64,000 bases of DNA from the NCBI GenBank assembly GCA_964472855.1, contig CAYYMJ010000010.1, forward strand, positions 7,222 through 71,221. The letters run 5' to 3'. The position numbers and the translations under genes are program-made. Below are positions 17,113 through 26,166 of the stretch, piece after piece. Source of the DNA: Tranquillimonas sp964472855 (GTDB lineage Bacteria; Pseudomonadota; Alphaproteobacteria; Rhodobacterales; Rhodobacteraceae). The notes beneath the pieces were generated by a model that saw nothing but the letters and a program-made list of their open reading frames with translations, was not told the origin of the DNA and did no database searches. Positions within the stretch are counted from its first letter, which is position 1; each line of letters opens with the position of its first letter.

Positions 17113-18095
17113 TGGCGCCGCGGTTCTGGCAGGGGTCGCGCTGGCACCCGGCAGCGGTGGTCCTGTCGCCGATTGGCGCGCTCTACGCAGCCGGCACCGC
17201 CCGGCGCCTGCGCCGCGCCCCCGGCTACCGCGCCGATGTCCCGGTCATCTGTGTCGGCAACCTGCACGCCGGCGGCACCGGAAAAACCCCCACCGTCATC
17301 GCCCTGGCCGAACGGCTGGCCGCGCGCGGGCAGCGCCCGGCCATCGTCTCGCGCGGGCATGGCGGCCGTTTGACCGGCCCGGTCCGCGTCTCGGAAACCG
17401 GCCACACGGCCGCCGATGTCGGCGACGAACCACTGCTGCTGGCGGCTTTCGCCCCGGTGTGGGTCGCCCGTGACCGCGCTGCGGGCGCCCGCGCGGCGGC
17501 AGCCTCGGGCGCCGACTGCCTGATCCTCGATGACGGCTTCCAGAACCCGGCAGTTGCCAAGTCGCTGTCGATTGTCGTGGTCGACGCCACCCACGGCTTT
17601 GGCAACGGCCGCTGCCTGCCGGCCGGCCCCTTGCGCGAACCGGTCGCACCGGGCCTGGCCCGCGCCGATGCCTGCCTGACCATCGGCAACCCCAACGCGC
17701 AACAAGACTTTACCGCGGCATGGGGCGCGCGCCTTTCCGTCCCCCGCTGGACCGGCCGGCTTCAACCGCTCGAAACCGGGATGGACTGGTCCGGCCTCAG
17801 CGCCCTGGCCTTCGCCGGCATCGGTCACCCGCAGAAATTCTTCGATACCCTGCGCGGCCTCGGCGCCCGGCTGGCCGGCGCCCACGCGCTGGCCGACCAC
17901 CAGCCGCTCAGCCCGGCCTTGCTGGCGCGGCTGTCACGCCAGGCCAACGCGGCCAATGCCCAGCTTGTCACGACCGAGAAAGACGCCGCGCGCCTGCCGC
18001 CGCAATGGCGCGGCAAGATACTTGCCCTGCCGGTGCGCCTGCGCCTCGACGACGCGGCTCCGCTCGACCGGCAACTCGACCGGCTGGGCCTCTGA
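17112..18095 (+). CDS. lpxK: Tetraacyldisaccharide 4'-kinase
   Basis: A 327-residue LpxK. An N-terminal membrane-associated helix (WHPAAVVLSPIGALYAAG) is followed by the P-loop GNLHAGGTGKTP near residue 55, SRGHGG near residue 80 and the DDGFQNP motif near residue 142. LpxK phosphorylates the 4' position of the lipid A disaccharide on the cytoplasmic face of the inner membrane. The ATG overlaps the waaA-like stop by 1 nt, so the two are coupled. Length and all motifs are normal. Confidence 0.95.
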   Translation: MAPRFWQGSRWHPAAVVLSPIGALYAAGTARRLRRAPGYRADVPVICVGNLHAGGTGKTPTVIALAERLAARGQRPAIVSRGHGGRLTGPVRVSETGHTAADVGDEPLLLAAFAPVWVARDRAAGARAAAASGADCLILDDGFQNPAVAKSLSIVVVDATHGFGNGRCLPAGPLREPVAPGLARADACLTIGNPNAQQDFTAAWGARLSVPRWTGRLQPLETGMDWSGLSALAFAGIGHPQKFFDTLRGLGARLAGAHALADHQPLSPALLARLSRQANAANAQLVTTEKDAARLPPQWRGKILALPVRLRLDDAAPLDRQLDRLGL

Positions 18096-18099
18096 CCCA

Positions 18100-18180
18100 T
18101 CATCAGCTTGGCCGAAATATCCCGGGGGGCGCGGGGGGCAGCGCCCCCCGCCCGCGGCGCTGCGCGCAAGGCGCAGCGCA
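18100..18180 (+). repeat. Dispersed intergenic element, copy 3
   Basis: cagcttggccgaaatatccc then ggggggcgcggggggcagcg and ccccccgcccgcggcgctgc. Located in the convergent spacer between lpxK and the dsbA-like gene. The G-tract and C-tract can pair into a strong hairpin. Confidence 0.65.
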
Positions 18181-18286
18181 ATCCCCGAGCAGAAATCGGC
18201 AAGTCCGAATCAGGCAACGCGGCCTGAAACAAAAGATTTCAACGCGTTACGCGATGTGTTCTGCAGCAGATTGAACCGAATTCGCT

Positions 18287-18952
18287 CTAGTTGGCGGCGT
18301 CCAGTTGTGCATCCAGCAGGGCGGAAAATTCGCTCCAGGCCATGTTCGAATAAAGCGTGCCGTCGATAACGAATGACGGCGTGGCCCGGATGCCGTCGGC
18401 CTCGGTTGTCGACTGGAAGGTCGCCACCAAAGCTTCGGCATGGGCCTGATCGGACATGCAGGCATCCAGCTCTTCCCCGCTCAAGCCGGCCGACAGGCCG
18501 ATCTTGCGCAGCGACCCGGCAATCTGTGACGGCTCGCCGCGTGCCCAGTCGCTCTGGTTCTCATACAGCATCTCGGCGATGCCGAAATAGCGCTCCTGCC
18601 CGCCGCAGCGCGCCACCATCCCGGCCCACAGGCCGTAGCGGTCGAAATAGACCTCGCGATAGATGAAACGCACCTTGCCGGTGTCGATATAGTCGGCCTT
18701 CAGGTCGTGATAGGGGCCGGTGTGGAAACGCTTGCAGTGCGGGCAGGTAAAGCTGGCATACTCGATCACGGTGACCGGCGCCTCGGGGTCGCCCATCGAC
18801 ATCTCGACAACCTCGACCGCGTCGGCTTCCTGAGCGCTGGCGGCCATCAGGCCGCGGCCGGTGGCGTCGGTGGCCGGGCTGGCAAGCCCCAGCAAGATGG
18901 TGCCGCCGGCAATGGCGACCAGCGCCAGGGCGCGGGCAATCAGTCGGTTCAT
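18287..18952 (-). CDS. DsbA family thiol:disulfide oxidoreductase
   Basis: A 221-residue exported thioredoxin-fold protein. A signal peptide (MNRLIARALALVAIAGGTIL, cut near ASAQ at about residue 40) is followed by a thioredoxin domain with the active site FTCPHCKRFH near residue 71 and the cis-proline segment IRATPSFVIDG near residue 190. CPHC is the DsbA-type active site, pointing to periplasmic disulfide formation; the fold also matches the DsbG/BdbD-like single-domain group. It overlaps the dciA stop by 4 nt and is followed by a convergent repeat element. Confidence 0.9.
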   Translation of the reverse strand: MNRLIARALALVAIAGGTILLGLASPATDATGRGLMAASAQEADAVEVVEMSMGDPEAPVTVIEYASFTCPHCKRFHTGPYHDLKADYIDTGKVRFIYREVYFDRYGLWAGMVARCGGQERYFGIAEMLYENQSDWARGEPSQIAGSLRKIGLSAGLSGEELDACMSDQAHAEALVATFQSTTEADGIRATPSFVIDGTLYSNMAWSEFSALLDAQLDAAN

Positions 18953-19491
18953 GTCTGTCGTCCTTGTTTCCTGCGTTCGGCGGTCAGAACATTCTGACCA
19001 AGTGTCTCCAGCGCCCGCCGCAACCCGTCGTCGCCGACATGGGCCGCCGCATCGCGCGCGGGGGTCCGGGTTTCGGGGTCGGGGCCGGCGGTGGCCGCGG
19101 CCCGTGGCGCCGGACCGAATTGCGCCTGCCCCTCGGCAAAGCCGGTGGGCGCGGTCTGGGTGATGCGTATGCGCGAGATCGCGGCATAGCCATAACAGGC
19201 GTTGATCCGGCCCTTCAGCGTTTCCGACTGCATCTCCAGCATCGGTGCCTGCGCGCCCGTGGTCAAAAGCTCGAGCGTCGCGCCAAAGCCGCTGCGGGCA
19301 TAGCTGACCCGGACCGGGCGCGCGATGGCCGCCATGTCGGAGCCGGCGATCTCGTCCCAGTGGGTCAACAGCCGCGACACCGCGAAGCCCCGGCTTTCAC
19401 CGGCGGCGCGAATATTCTTCTCGACCAGCGCGGCGGCGCGGGTAAAGCGTTTGCGCCGGGGGGAACCGGCCTTGGCTCTGGCGATCTTCAT
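18949..19491 (-). CDS. DciA-like DUF721 protein (replicative helicase loader)
   Basis: A 180-residue protein with the DUF721 region WDEIAGSDMAAIARPVRVSY near residue 45 and LEMQSETLKGRINACYGYAA near residue 85. DUF721 proteins include DciA, which loads the DnaB helicase in bacteria without DnaC; this would be cytosolic. A low-complexity Pro/Ala linker follows and the C-terminal tail is basic. The gene diverges from mutY with an 84-bp spacer and is translationally coupled to the dsbA-like gene. Confidence 0.85.
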   Translation of the reverse strand: MKIARAKAGSPRRKRFTRAAALVEKNIRAAGESRGFAVSRLLTHWDEIAGSDMAAIARPVRVSYARSGFGATLELLTTGAQAPMLEMQSETLKGRINACYGYAAISRIRITQTAPTGFAEGQAQFGPAPRAAATAGPDPETRTPARDAAAHVGDDGLRRALETLGQNVLTAERRKQGRQT

Positions 19492-19575
19492 CTGCGTGAC
19501 GTCCTCGACCCTGCTGCTATTCTAGGTCACAGGCCGCGCGACGCCAGCGCGAATACCCGAGCCGGAGCATAAAGA

Positions 19576-20634
19576 TTGCGTGACGCTGACTTCGCGGGCC
19601 ACCTGCTGGCCTGGTATGACGACAATGCCCGCGTGCTGGGGTGGCGGGTCGGGCCGGCCGCCCGGCGGGCCGGCGTGCGCCCCGATCCCTACCGCGTCTG
19701 GCTGTCCGAGGTCATGCTGCAACAGACCACGGTGGCGGCGGTGACCGGCTATTTCCGGCTGTTCGTGCAACAATGGCCCGACGTTCATGCCCTTGCCGGG
19801 GCCTCCGACGACCGCGTCATGGCGGCCTGGGCGGGGCTGGGATATTACGCGCGGGCCCGCAACCTGCTGAAATGCGCCCGGCTGGTATCGGGCCAGATGG
19901 CCGGGCGCTTTCCCGACACCGCCCCGGCGTTGCAGGCACTGCCGGGCATCGGGCCCTATACCGCCGCCGCCATTGCCGCCATTGCCTTTGACCGGCCGGA
20001 AACCGTGGTTGACGGCAATGTCGAGCGGGTGGTGGCGCGGCTCTTTGCGTTGCGCGCGCCGCTGCCCGGGGTCAAGCCGGCGATGCACGCGGCGGCGGCG
20101 CGGCTGGCGCCGGACCGGCGGCCGGGAGATTTCGCACAGGCCATGATGGACCTTGGCGCGACGGTCTGCACACCGCGCGGCCCGGCCTGCGGTGTCTGTC
20201 CGCTGGCCGCCGGTTGCCGGGCGCGCCAGCTTGGGCTTGCCACCGACCTGCCGGCCAGAGGGCCAAAGGCCGAACGGCCCCTGCGGCGCGGCACCGCTTT
20301 TGTTGCCCGCGATCCCGCGGGCGCCTGGCTGGTCGAGCGCCGCCCGCCCAAGGGCCTTTTGGGCGGCATGCTGGGCTGGCCGGGCAGCGACTGGGGCGAC
20401 CAGCCGGCCTTTTGCCCGCCCTTTGCCGCCGACTGGCAGGATTGCGGCGCCGAGGTCCGCCACACGTTCACGCATTTTCACCTGCGCCTGCAGGTTTATT
20501 GCACCCGCGCGCCGGCCGGCACCCCGCCGGCCCGGGGCCACTGGATCGCCGCCGACCGGTTCCGCCCCGGCGATTTGCCGACCGTGATGCGAAAGGTGCA
20601 TGATCTGGCCGCGCCGCGCCTTGTGCCGCATTGA
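19576..20634 (+). CDS. mutY: A/G-specific adenine glycosylase
   Basis: A 352-residue MutY, which removes adenine mispaired with 8-oxoguanine. The catalytic glutamate is in WLSEVMLQQTTV near residue 42, the helix-hairpin-helix is LPGIGPYTAAAIAAI near residue 120, the catalytic aspartate is in VDGNVERV, and the 4Fe-4S ligands follow the C-x6-C-x2-C-x5-C pattern in CTPRGPACGVCPLAAGC. The C-terminal NUDIX-like domain ends with FTHFHLRLQV. The start appears to be a TTG at 19576, since no ATG or GTG in frame fits. It diverges from dciA, matching the common Rhodobacterales order. Confidence 0.93.
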   Translation: MRDADFAGHLLAWYDDNARVLGWRVGPAARRAGVRPDPYRVWLSEVMLQQTTVAAVTGYFRLFVQQWPDVHALAGASDDRVMAAWAGLGYYARARNLLKCARLVSGQMAGRFPDTAPALQALPGIGPYTAAAIAAIAFDRPETVVDGNVERVVARLFALRAPLPGVKPAMHAAAARLAPDRRPGDFAQAMMDLGATVCTPRGPACGVCPLAAGCRARQLGLATDLPARGPKAERPLRRGTAFVARDPAGAWLVERRPPKGLLGGMLGWPGSDWGDQPAFCPPFAADWQDCGAEVRHTFTHFHLRLQVYCTRAPAGTPPARGHWIAADRFRPGDLPTVMRKVHDLAAPRLVPH

Positions 20635-20692
20635 GCCGGCGCGGCGTTTGCGCCTATGGTGCGCCAGAGGCGCAGCAGGGACGGGCATCATC

Positions 20693-21859
20693 ATGCAGGA
20701 CGGCGCAACATCCACGGCCGCGACGCGGGCCATATCGCCATTTGTCGGGGCGCTGCCCTACTGGATGTCGCTGGCGCTGCCGCCGCTGGCGGTGATCGGG
20801 GCCATTTACGGCGGCTGGACGGTGTTTCTGCTGCCGGTCTGCACCTGGTATCTGTTTTCGCTGCTGGACGCGGTTATCGGGCTGAACACCGCCAACGCCG
20901 ACACCGGCGCGACCGAGGCGCAGCTGTTCTGGTATCGGATCGTCACCCTGATCTGGTTCCCGGTGCAGTTTCTGCTGATCTTTTCGATCCTGGCCTATGT
21001 GACCGCGACCGGCCATCTGGCGACCTGGGAAAAGGTGTTTCTGTTCATCGGTATCGGCGTGGTCAGCGGCACTGTGGGCATCAACTATTCCCACGAGCTG
21101 ATGCATCAGAAGAACCGGTCCGAGCGCTGGCTGGCCGACCTTTTGCTGGCCTGCGTGCTTTATTCGCATTTCCGGTCTGAGCATCTTCTGGTGCATCACC
21201 CCTATATCGGCACGCCGCGCGACCCGGTGACCGCGCGCTATAACGAGGGGTTTCACCGCTTTTTCTTCCGGGTGCTGCACCAGTGCCGGCGCTCGGCCTT
21301 TCGGGCCGAGGCGGCGATGCAGGCGCGCCGGGGGCGGCGCTGGACCCACCGGTCCAACCCTTTCTGGCGCTATTGGGCGCTGCAGGTCGCGATGCTTGGA
21401 CTGGCGTTCCTGATCGGCGGGCTTGCCGGCCTGGGCCTTTTCGTGCTGCAGGCGGCGGTGGCGGTCTGGGTGCTGGAGCTGACCAACTATGTCGAACATT
21501 ACGGCCTGACGCGCAAATACCTGGGCGACGGGCGGTTCGAGCATATCCGGCCGCATCACAGCTGGAACGCGGCGCACCGCATGACCAACTGGCTGCTGAT
21601 CAACCTTCAGCGGCATTCGGACCATCATTACAAGCCCGACCGGCGCTTTCCGCTGCTGCAGACCTATGACGACGATGTCGCGCCGAATCTGCCGGCGAGC
21701 TATGCGCCGATGACCATCGTCGCGACCATCCCACCGCTGTGGCGACTCATCATGAACCCCCGGGTCCGGGCGTGGCGGCGCAAGTTCTATCCCGAGATCG
21801 AGGACTGGAGCGACTATAACGGCGGAACCCTGCCCCAGCCCAAGGGCGCGCCCGGCTGA
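20693..21859 (+). CDS. alkB: Alkane 1-monooxygenase (AlkB type)
   Basis: A 388-residue integral-membrane di-iron hydroxylase. Histidine boxes are visible: HELMH (near residue 142), HLLVHHPYIGT, the NYVEHYGL signature, and LQRHSDHHYKPDRRFPLLQ near residue 305. Six hydrophobic segments separate them. It would hydroxylate the terminal carbon of medium-chain alkanes with a rubredoxin partner that is not encoded nearby. The ATG at 20693 is chosen over the upstream open frame, which overlaps mutY. No regulator is adjacent. A convergent repeat element follows. Confidence 0.92.
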   Translation: MQDGATSTAATRAISPFVGALPYWMSLALPPLAVIGAIYGGWTVFLLPVCTWYLFSLLDAVIGLNTANADTGATEAQLFWYRIVTLIWFPVQFLLIFSILAYVTATGHLATWEKVFLFIGIGVVSGTVGINYSHELMHQKNRSERWLADLLLACVLYSHFRSEHLLVHHPYIGTPRDPVTARYNEGFHRFFFRVLHQCRRSAFRAEAAMQARRGRRWTHRSNPFWRYWALQVAMLGLAFLIGGLAGLGLFVLQAAVAVWVLELTNYVEHYGLTRKYLGDGRFEHIRPHHSWNAAHRMTNWLLINLQRHSDHHYKPDRRFPLLQTYDDDVAPNLPASYAPMTIVATIPPLWRLIMNPRVRAWRRKFYPEIEDWSDYNGGTLPQPKGAPG

Positions 21860-21884
21860 CGTTTGCGCCGCGCCGCGGCGCGGC

Positions 21885-21950
21885 AAGAGGGGGCGCCGCC
21901 CCCTCGGCGCTGGCGCGCCTCACCCCCGGAAGTATTTGAAGAACAGTGAA
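21885..21950 (-). repeat. Dispersed intergenic element, copy 4
   Basis: gggggcgccgccccc hairpin, then cacccccggaagtatttgaa and gaacagtgaagc. Same consensus as copy 2 in reverse orientation. It lies in the convergent spacer between alkB and dinB. Confidence 0.65.
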
Positions 21951-22060
21951 GCAGGCTGGTTTGGCGCGACGCGGTGGGGTTTTTCGCGTGGCCTGCGCAA
22001 CCGCCGGGTTGTGGGATCGGGCGGCTTCGGTTTTTTTGGGGGTTGGGGGTCGGGGGTCGG

Positions 22061-23314
22061 TTACCGCAGCGACCGGCCCTTGACGACGGCGTCCTTGCCG
22101 AAGCGTTTGCGCAGTTGGTCCATGGCACGTTCGGCCCCGGCGCGGGCGGCGGCCCCGGGGTCGAGCAGGTCGCCGGACAGGTCGGCCTGGGCTTCGTCGA
22201 CCAGATCCGACAGTCCGACGCCCAGCAGGCGGAAGGGTCCGGTCAGGCCTGACTGGTCGAAGAGGTCGCGGGCAGTGCGATAGACCTTGTCGGCGATCTG
22301 GGTCGGTTCGCGCAACGACACCCGCCGCGTGGCCAGCTTGTGATTGGCGTGTTTCAGCTTCAGCGTCACGACCCGGCCGGCAATGCCCTTGGCCTTGGCG
22401 CGCGCGGCGACCTTTTCCGACAGCCGCCAGATGTGGCCGTCAAGCACCTCGGCGCTGGCGGTATCGGCGCCGAATGTGGTTTCGTTCGAGATGCCGCGCA
22501 CCGGCGCGTTGGCCGAAACGCGGCGCCGGTCCTGGCCGCGGGCCAGGTGCCACAGGCGGTCGCCCATGCCGCCGAAACGCGCGGTCAGGTCGGTCTTGTC
22601 CCAGCGCAGCAGGTCGGAAAAGGTGCGGATGCCGGCCTTGTCGAGGTTTTCCCGCGTGGTTTCGCCCACGCCCCAGATCAGCGACACCGGCTTGTCGCGC
22701 AGAAAGTCCATGGTGTCGCCGGCCCCGATCACCGAAAAGCCGCGCGGCTTGTCGATGTCCGAGGCAATCTTGGCGAGAAACTTGTTGTGGCTGAGCCCGA
22801 TCGAGCCGGAGATGCCGAGTTCGTCCTGCATGCGCCGCACAAGGCGCGCCAGCATCAGCGCCGGCGGGGCGCCGTGCAGCCTTTGGGTGCCGGACAGATC
22901 CATGAAGGCTTCGTCAAGGCTGAGCGGTTCGACCACCGGGGTCAGTTCGTCCATCATGGCCCGCACGTGCTGTGACACCTCGACATAGACCGACATGCGC
23001 GGCTTGACGATCACCGCTTCGGGGCACAGCCGGGTGGCCTGGAACATGGGCATGGCCGAGCGGACGCCCTTGATCCGGGCGATGTAGCAGGCGGTTGTCA
23101 CCACGCCGCGCCGGCCGCCGCCGACGATCACCGGTTTGTCGCGCAGGTCGGGGTTGTCGCGTTTTTCCACGCTGGCATAGAAGGCGTCGCAATCCATATG
23201 GGCGATGGAGAGGCTGAAAAGTTCGGGGTGGCTGACAAGACGCGGGCGCCCGCAGGACGGGCAGCGGCGGCCGCTGTCGAAGGGGGTCAGGCAGTCAAGA
23301 CAAAGGGCGGGCAT
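22061..23314 (-). CDS. dinB: DNA polymerase IV (DinB, Y family)
   Basis: A 417-residue Y-family polymerase for translesion synthesis. An N-terminal zinc-ribbon (CLDC near residue 4 and CPSCGRPR near residue 18) precedes the palm motifs IAHMDCDAFYASVEKRD and PLSLDEAFMDLSG, which carry the catalytic acidic residues, and the SHNKFLAKIASD finger segment. The little-finger domain contains the ETTFGADTAS segment. The zinc-ribbon extension is common in alphaproteobacterial DinB. No LexA box was identified upstream. Confidence 0.93.
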   Translation of the reverse strand: MPALCLDCLTPFDSGRRCPSCGRPRLVSHPELFSLSIAHMDCDAFYASVEKRDNPDLRDKPVIVGGGRRGVVTTACYIARIKGVRSAMPMFQATRLCPEAVIVKPRMSVYVEVSQHVRAMMDELTPVVEPLSLDEAFMDLSGTQRLHGAPPALMLARLVRRMQDELGISGSIGLSHNKFLAKIASDIDKPRGFSVIGAGDTMDFLRDKPVSLIWGVGETTRENLDKAGIRTFSDLLRWDKTDLTARFGGMGDRLWHLARGQDRRRVSANAPVRGISNETTFGADTASAEVLDGHIWRLSEKVAARAKAKGIAGRVVTLKLKHANHKLATRRVSLREPTQIADKVYRTARDLFDQSGLTGPFRLLGVGLSDLVDEAQADLSGDLLDPGAAARAGAERAMDQLRKRFGKDAVVKGRSLR

Positions 23315-23490
23315 CGGCGGGTCCGGATGTTGCCGGCAAGTCTAGCCGTTTCATGGGCCCGGCGCCAAGGCGAATGCGTGACCGCGGGCCGGTGGCTTGC
23401 CCGGGGGGGGGGCGCCGACCACCCCGCGAACGGTTTCACGAACGCCGGATCAGAGATGAATTGGCAACCTGGCAACCCCATATTCAGACC

Positions 23491-23916
23491 ATGACGCATT
23501 TGGACAGCGATTTTGTCGGCGCCAAGATCGCCATACTCAGGGCCGACCGGGTGCTGACCATCCTGCGTGACGCCAAGCCCGACATTCCCTTTCCCGACCG
23601 GTGGGACCTGCCCGGTGGCGGGCGCGAGGCTGGTGAGGCGCCGCTTGACACCGCGCTGCGGGAAACCCGGGAAGAGCTGGGCCTGGACGTGCCGCCCGGG
23701 GCCGTGTGCTGGCAGCGGCGGCTTCCCCATGCCAACGGGCCCGGTCACACCTGGTTTTTCGCCGCCGAGTGGCCGCGGCTTGACCTGTCGGCGGTGCATC
23801 TGGGCGACGAGGGTCAGCGCTGGGCGCTGATGCCGGTGACACGCTTTCTTGCTCATCCCCGCGGAATTGCCCATCTTCAGGACCGATTGCGCCTGTATCT
23901 GGAGACCAGAGGGTGA
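23491..23916 (+). CDS. NUDIX hydrolase
   Basis: A 141-residue NUDIX protein. The Nudix box is seen from WDLPGGGREAGEAPLDTALR to ETREELGLDV (GX5EX7REUXEEXGU with one substitution), near residues 41-66. These enzymes hydrolyse nucleoside diphosphates linked to another moiety, with Mg bound by the box glutamates. The start chosen is the ATG at 23491 (MTHLDSDFVGAK); the upstream open frame lacks character. The substrate is unknown. The next gene follows after about 200 bp in which I see nothing. Confidence 0.85.
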   Translation: MTHLDSDFVGAKIAILRADRVLTILRDAKPDIPFPDRWDLPGGGREAGEAPLDTALRETREELGLDVPPGAVCWQRRLPHANGPGHTWFFAAEWPRLDLSAVHLGDEGQRWALMPVTRFLAHPRGIAHLQDRLRLYLETRG

Positions 23917-24117
23917 CCGAAGGAACTGGCTTGCGCCGCGCCGGGCCATGGCCCCGCTGGTCCGCGGGGATGCGTGCGCCCGACTGCCGGGGCCGACTGT
24001 GCTGATGGCGGCGAGGGGCGCATGGGTCGATGCCGCCGGGTTGGGGCCGGCCGTCGCGGGTTGTCTTGCTGCCGCTGACGCGGCGGGCGCGCGCGGGCCG
24101 GCACGCGCGGCGTTTCC

Positions 24118-25338
24118 GTGACCGGCCGGGGCGGCAAACCGGCGCTTTCGGCGGGGCTGTTCTTGTTGCTGGCCCTGGCGGCCGGGCTGGGGCAGGGCAA
24201 TCTGCATATCATTCTGCCGGCGCTGGGCGGGTTGGCGCGTGATTTCGATGTTCCCTTTGGCACCGCGCAGCTGAGCCTGACGCTGACGATGCTGGCGATG
24301 GCCGTGACCACGCTGTTTGCAGGTGTTCTGGCCGACCGTTTCGGGCGCCGCCCGGTGTTTCTGGCCGGGCTGGTGCTGTTGATTGCCGGCGGGGTTGTGG
24401 CGGTCCTGGCGGGCGCAATCTGGCAGGTGGTGGCCGGGCGCATGGTGCAGGGCGCCGGCGGGGTCAGCCTGCTGGTGGTGGGCCGGGCCATTCTGCGCGA
24501 CCGGGCCCGGGGGCGCGCGGCGGCGCGGGGCATGTCCTATCTGGTGATCGGGCAGGCGCTGGGGCCGGCGGTGTCGCCGGTGATCGGCAGCGTGATCCTG
24601 CAATTCGGCGACTGGCGCGGCGTGATCGCGTTTCCGACCGCGATTGGCCTGGCTCTGCTTGTCGCGGCGCTGCGCGGGCTGGAAGAAACATCCGAACCCG
24701 GCGCGCGGGCGAGGCCGGGTGCCTTCTGGCCGCAGGCGGCCGGGTTGCTGGGGCGGGCCGAGTTCTGGCTGGCGACAGCTGTTGGCACCGCGACCCTGTC
24801 GATCTTTTTCTCGCTGATCACCAGCGGCAGTTGGGCGGTGAGCGAGAAATTCGGCCTGTCGCCAATGGCCTTTGCGATGCTGATGCTGACCTTCAGCGCC
24901 AGTTTCGTTGCCGGCAATTATGCCAACGGGCGCCTGGTCGAGCGGTTCGGGCCCATCGCGCTCATGTCGGCGTCGGGGCCGGGCGTGATGGCGGCGGTGG
25001 CGGTGTTTGCGCTGCTGTTCGCGGGCGCTCCGCCGGTATGGGCCTATTTGCCGCCCTCGGCGCTGTTTGCCTTTTCCAACGGGTTTCTGCTGGCCAATTC
25101 GGTCACACTTGCCATCAGTATCGACCCAAGGCTTGCCGGCACCGCGTCGGGGCTGGTGTTGTTCTTTCAGCTGGTGGTCAGCGGAATTGCCAGTCAGCTT
25201 GTCGGGATGCGCCTGCCGGTCGACGACCTGCCGGTGGTGACCGTGGCGCTGCTGCTGGCGGCTGCCGTGCTGGCCGTGTCGCTGTTGCTGATCCGGCGGC
25301 TGTCGGATCGCTATCTTGCGCAAGAGACGCGCGTCTGA
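24118..25338 (+). CDS. MFS multidrug exporter, Bcr/CflA type
   Basis: A 406-residue 12-helix major facilitator. The MFS motif A is LADRFGRRPV near residue 77, the antiporter motif C area is MSYLVIGQALGPAVSPVIGS, and the N-terminal NLHIILPALGGLARDFDV resembles the DMYLPALP start of Bcr/CflA proteins. It would export drugs or small metabolites across the inner membrane by proton antiport. The start is a GTG at 24118. Nothing nearby identifies a substrate. Confidence 0.85.
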   Translation: MTGRGGKPALSAGLFLLLALAAGLGQGNLHIILPALGGLARDFDVPFGTAQLSLTLTMLAMAVTTLFAGVLADRFGRRPVFLAGLVLLIAGGVVAVLAGAIWQVVAGRMVQGAGGVSLLVVGRAILRDRARGRAAARGMSYLVIGQALGPAVSPVIGSVILQFGDWRGVIAFPTAIGLALLVAALRGLEETSEPGARARPGAFWPQAAGLLGRAEFWLATAVGTATLSIFFSLITSGSWAVSEKFGLSPMAFAMLMLTFSASFVAGNYANGRLVERFGPIALMSASGPGVMAAVAVFALLFAGAPPVWAYLPPSALFAFSNGFLLANSVTLAISIDPRLAGTASGLVLFFQLVVSGIASQLVGMRLPVDDLPVVTVALLLAAAVLAVSLLLIRRLSDRYLAQETRV

Positions 25339-25389
25339 CCACTGTGCGGCGCGCCGCCCCGATCAATCGTTGAACAAAGGACAACCACC

Positions 25390-25992
25390 ATGACACCATC
25401 CGAACCCCAGCTTGGGCCCGAGGCTCTTGACCAACTGTTTCGCGACGCCCGCTCGGCCAAGTTCTTTGCCGACCGGCCGGTGCCCGACGACACGCTGCTG
25501 GCCCTTTACGATCTGGCAAAACTGGCGCCGTCGGCATCGAACACCTGCCCGATGCGGCTGGTGTTCGTGCGCAGCGATGCCGGCCGCGCCCGGCTGGTGC
25601 CGACGCTGATGCCGGGCAACGTGCCCAAGGTTCAGTCGGCGCCGGTCACCGTGATCGTGGCCTATGATCTCGAGTTCTATACCGCCCTGCCGACGCTGGC
25701 CCCGCATATGGACGTGCCGTCGCAATATGCCGGACAGGCCGAAGACCGGCGCACCGCCTTCTGCCTGCGCAACAGCTCGCTCCAGGCCGGGTTTCTGATG
25801 GTGGCGGCGCGGTCGCTGGGGCTGGATTGCGGGCCGATGTCGGGGTTCCGCAATGCCGAACTGGACGCCGCCTTTTTCGCGGGAACAAGCTGGCGGTCGA
25901 ACTTTCTGATCAACATCGGATATCGCACCGACCAGGGGGTGCACGACCGGGCGGCGCGGCTGACGTTTGACCAGGCCTGCCGGCTGGAATGA
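25390..25992 (+). CDS. Nitroreductase family protein, malonic semialdehyde reductase RutE-like
   Basis: A 200-residue FMN-dependent oxidoreductase. RSAKFFADRPVPDDTL near residue 17, LAPSASNTCPMRLVFVRS near residue 44 and SLGLDCGPMSGF near residue 140 match the RutE/HadB-like nitroreductase group. RutE reduces malonic semialdehyde to 3-hydroxypropionate in pyrimidine degradation, but no other rut gene is nearby, so the reaction here is uncertain. A ribosome binding site (aaagga) precedes the ATG. FMN contacts would lie in the first and last thirds. Confidence 0.82.
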   Translation: MTPSEPQLGPEALDQLFRDARSAKFFADRPVPDDTLLALYDLAKLAPSASNTCPMRLVFVRSDAGRARLVPTLMPGNVPKVQSAPVTVIVAYDLEFYTALPTLAPHMDVPSQYAGQAEDRRTAFCLRNSSLQAGFLMVAARSLGLDCGPMSGFRNAELDAAFFAGTSWRSNFLINIGYRTDQGVHDRAARLTFDQACRLE

Positions 25993-26166
25993 CGGGCAAG
26001 GCGCAAACCGGGGCCGGTTCTGTCAGGGTTCCGGGGGCACCGGTCGGTTTTGCGCTTGGTGCTGCCCATGTGCCTGTGAGTGTCCGATGTCGACGATTTC
26101 GCCACGCGGCTTGACAGGGCGATCGTTGCGCTGTCGCCTGAGGGTTGCTGTCACAGGAGGGCTGGA

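Noticed and set aside
23849..24121. 90-residue plus-strand ORF between the NUDIX and MFS genes
   Set aside because: It overlaps the NUDIX 3' end in another frame and has no ribosome binding site or family features.
26107..26140. TTGACA near the M24 gene as a promoter
   Set aside because: A perfect -35-like hexamer at 26113, but no acceptable -10 at 16-19 nt spacing was found.
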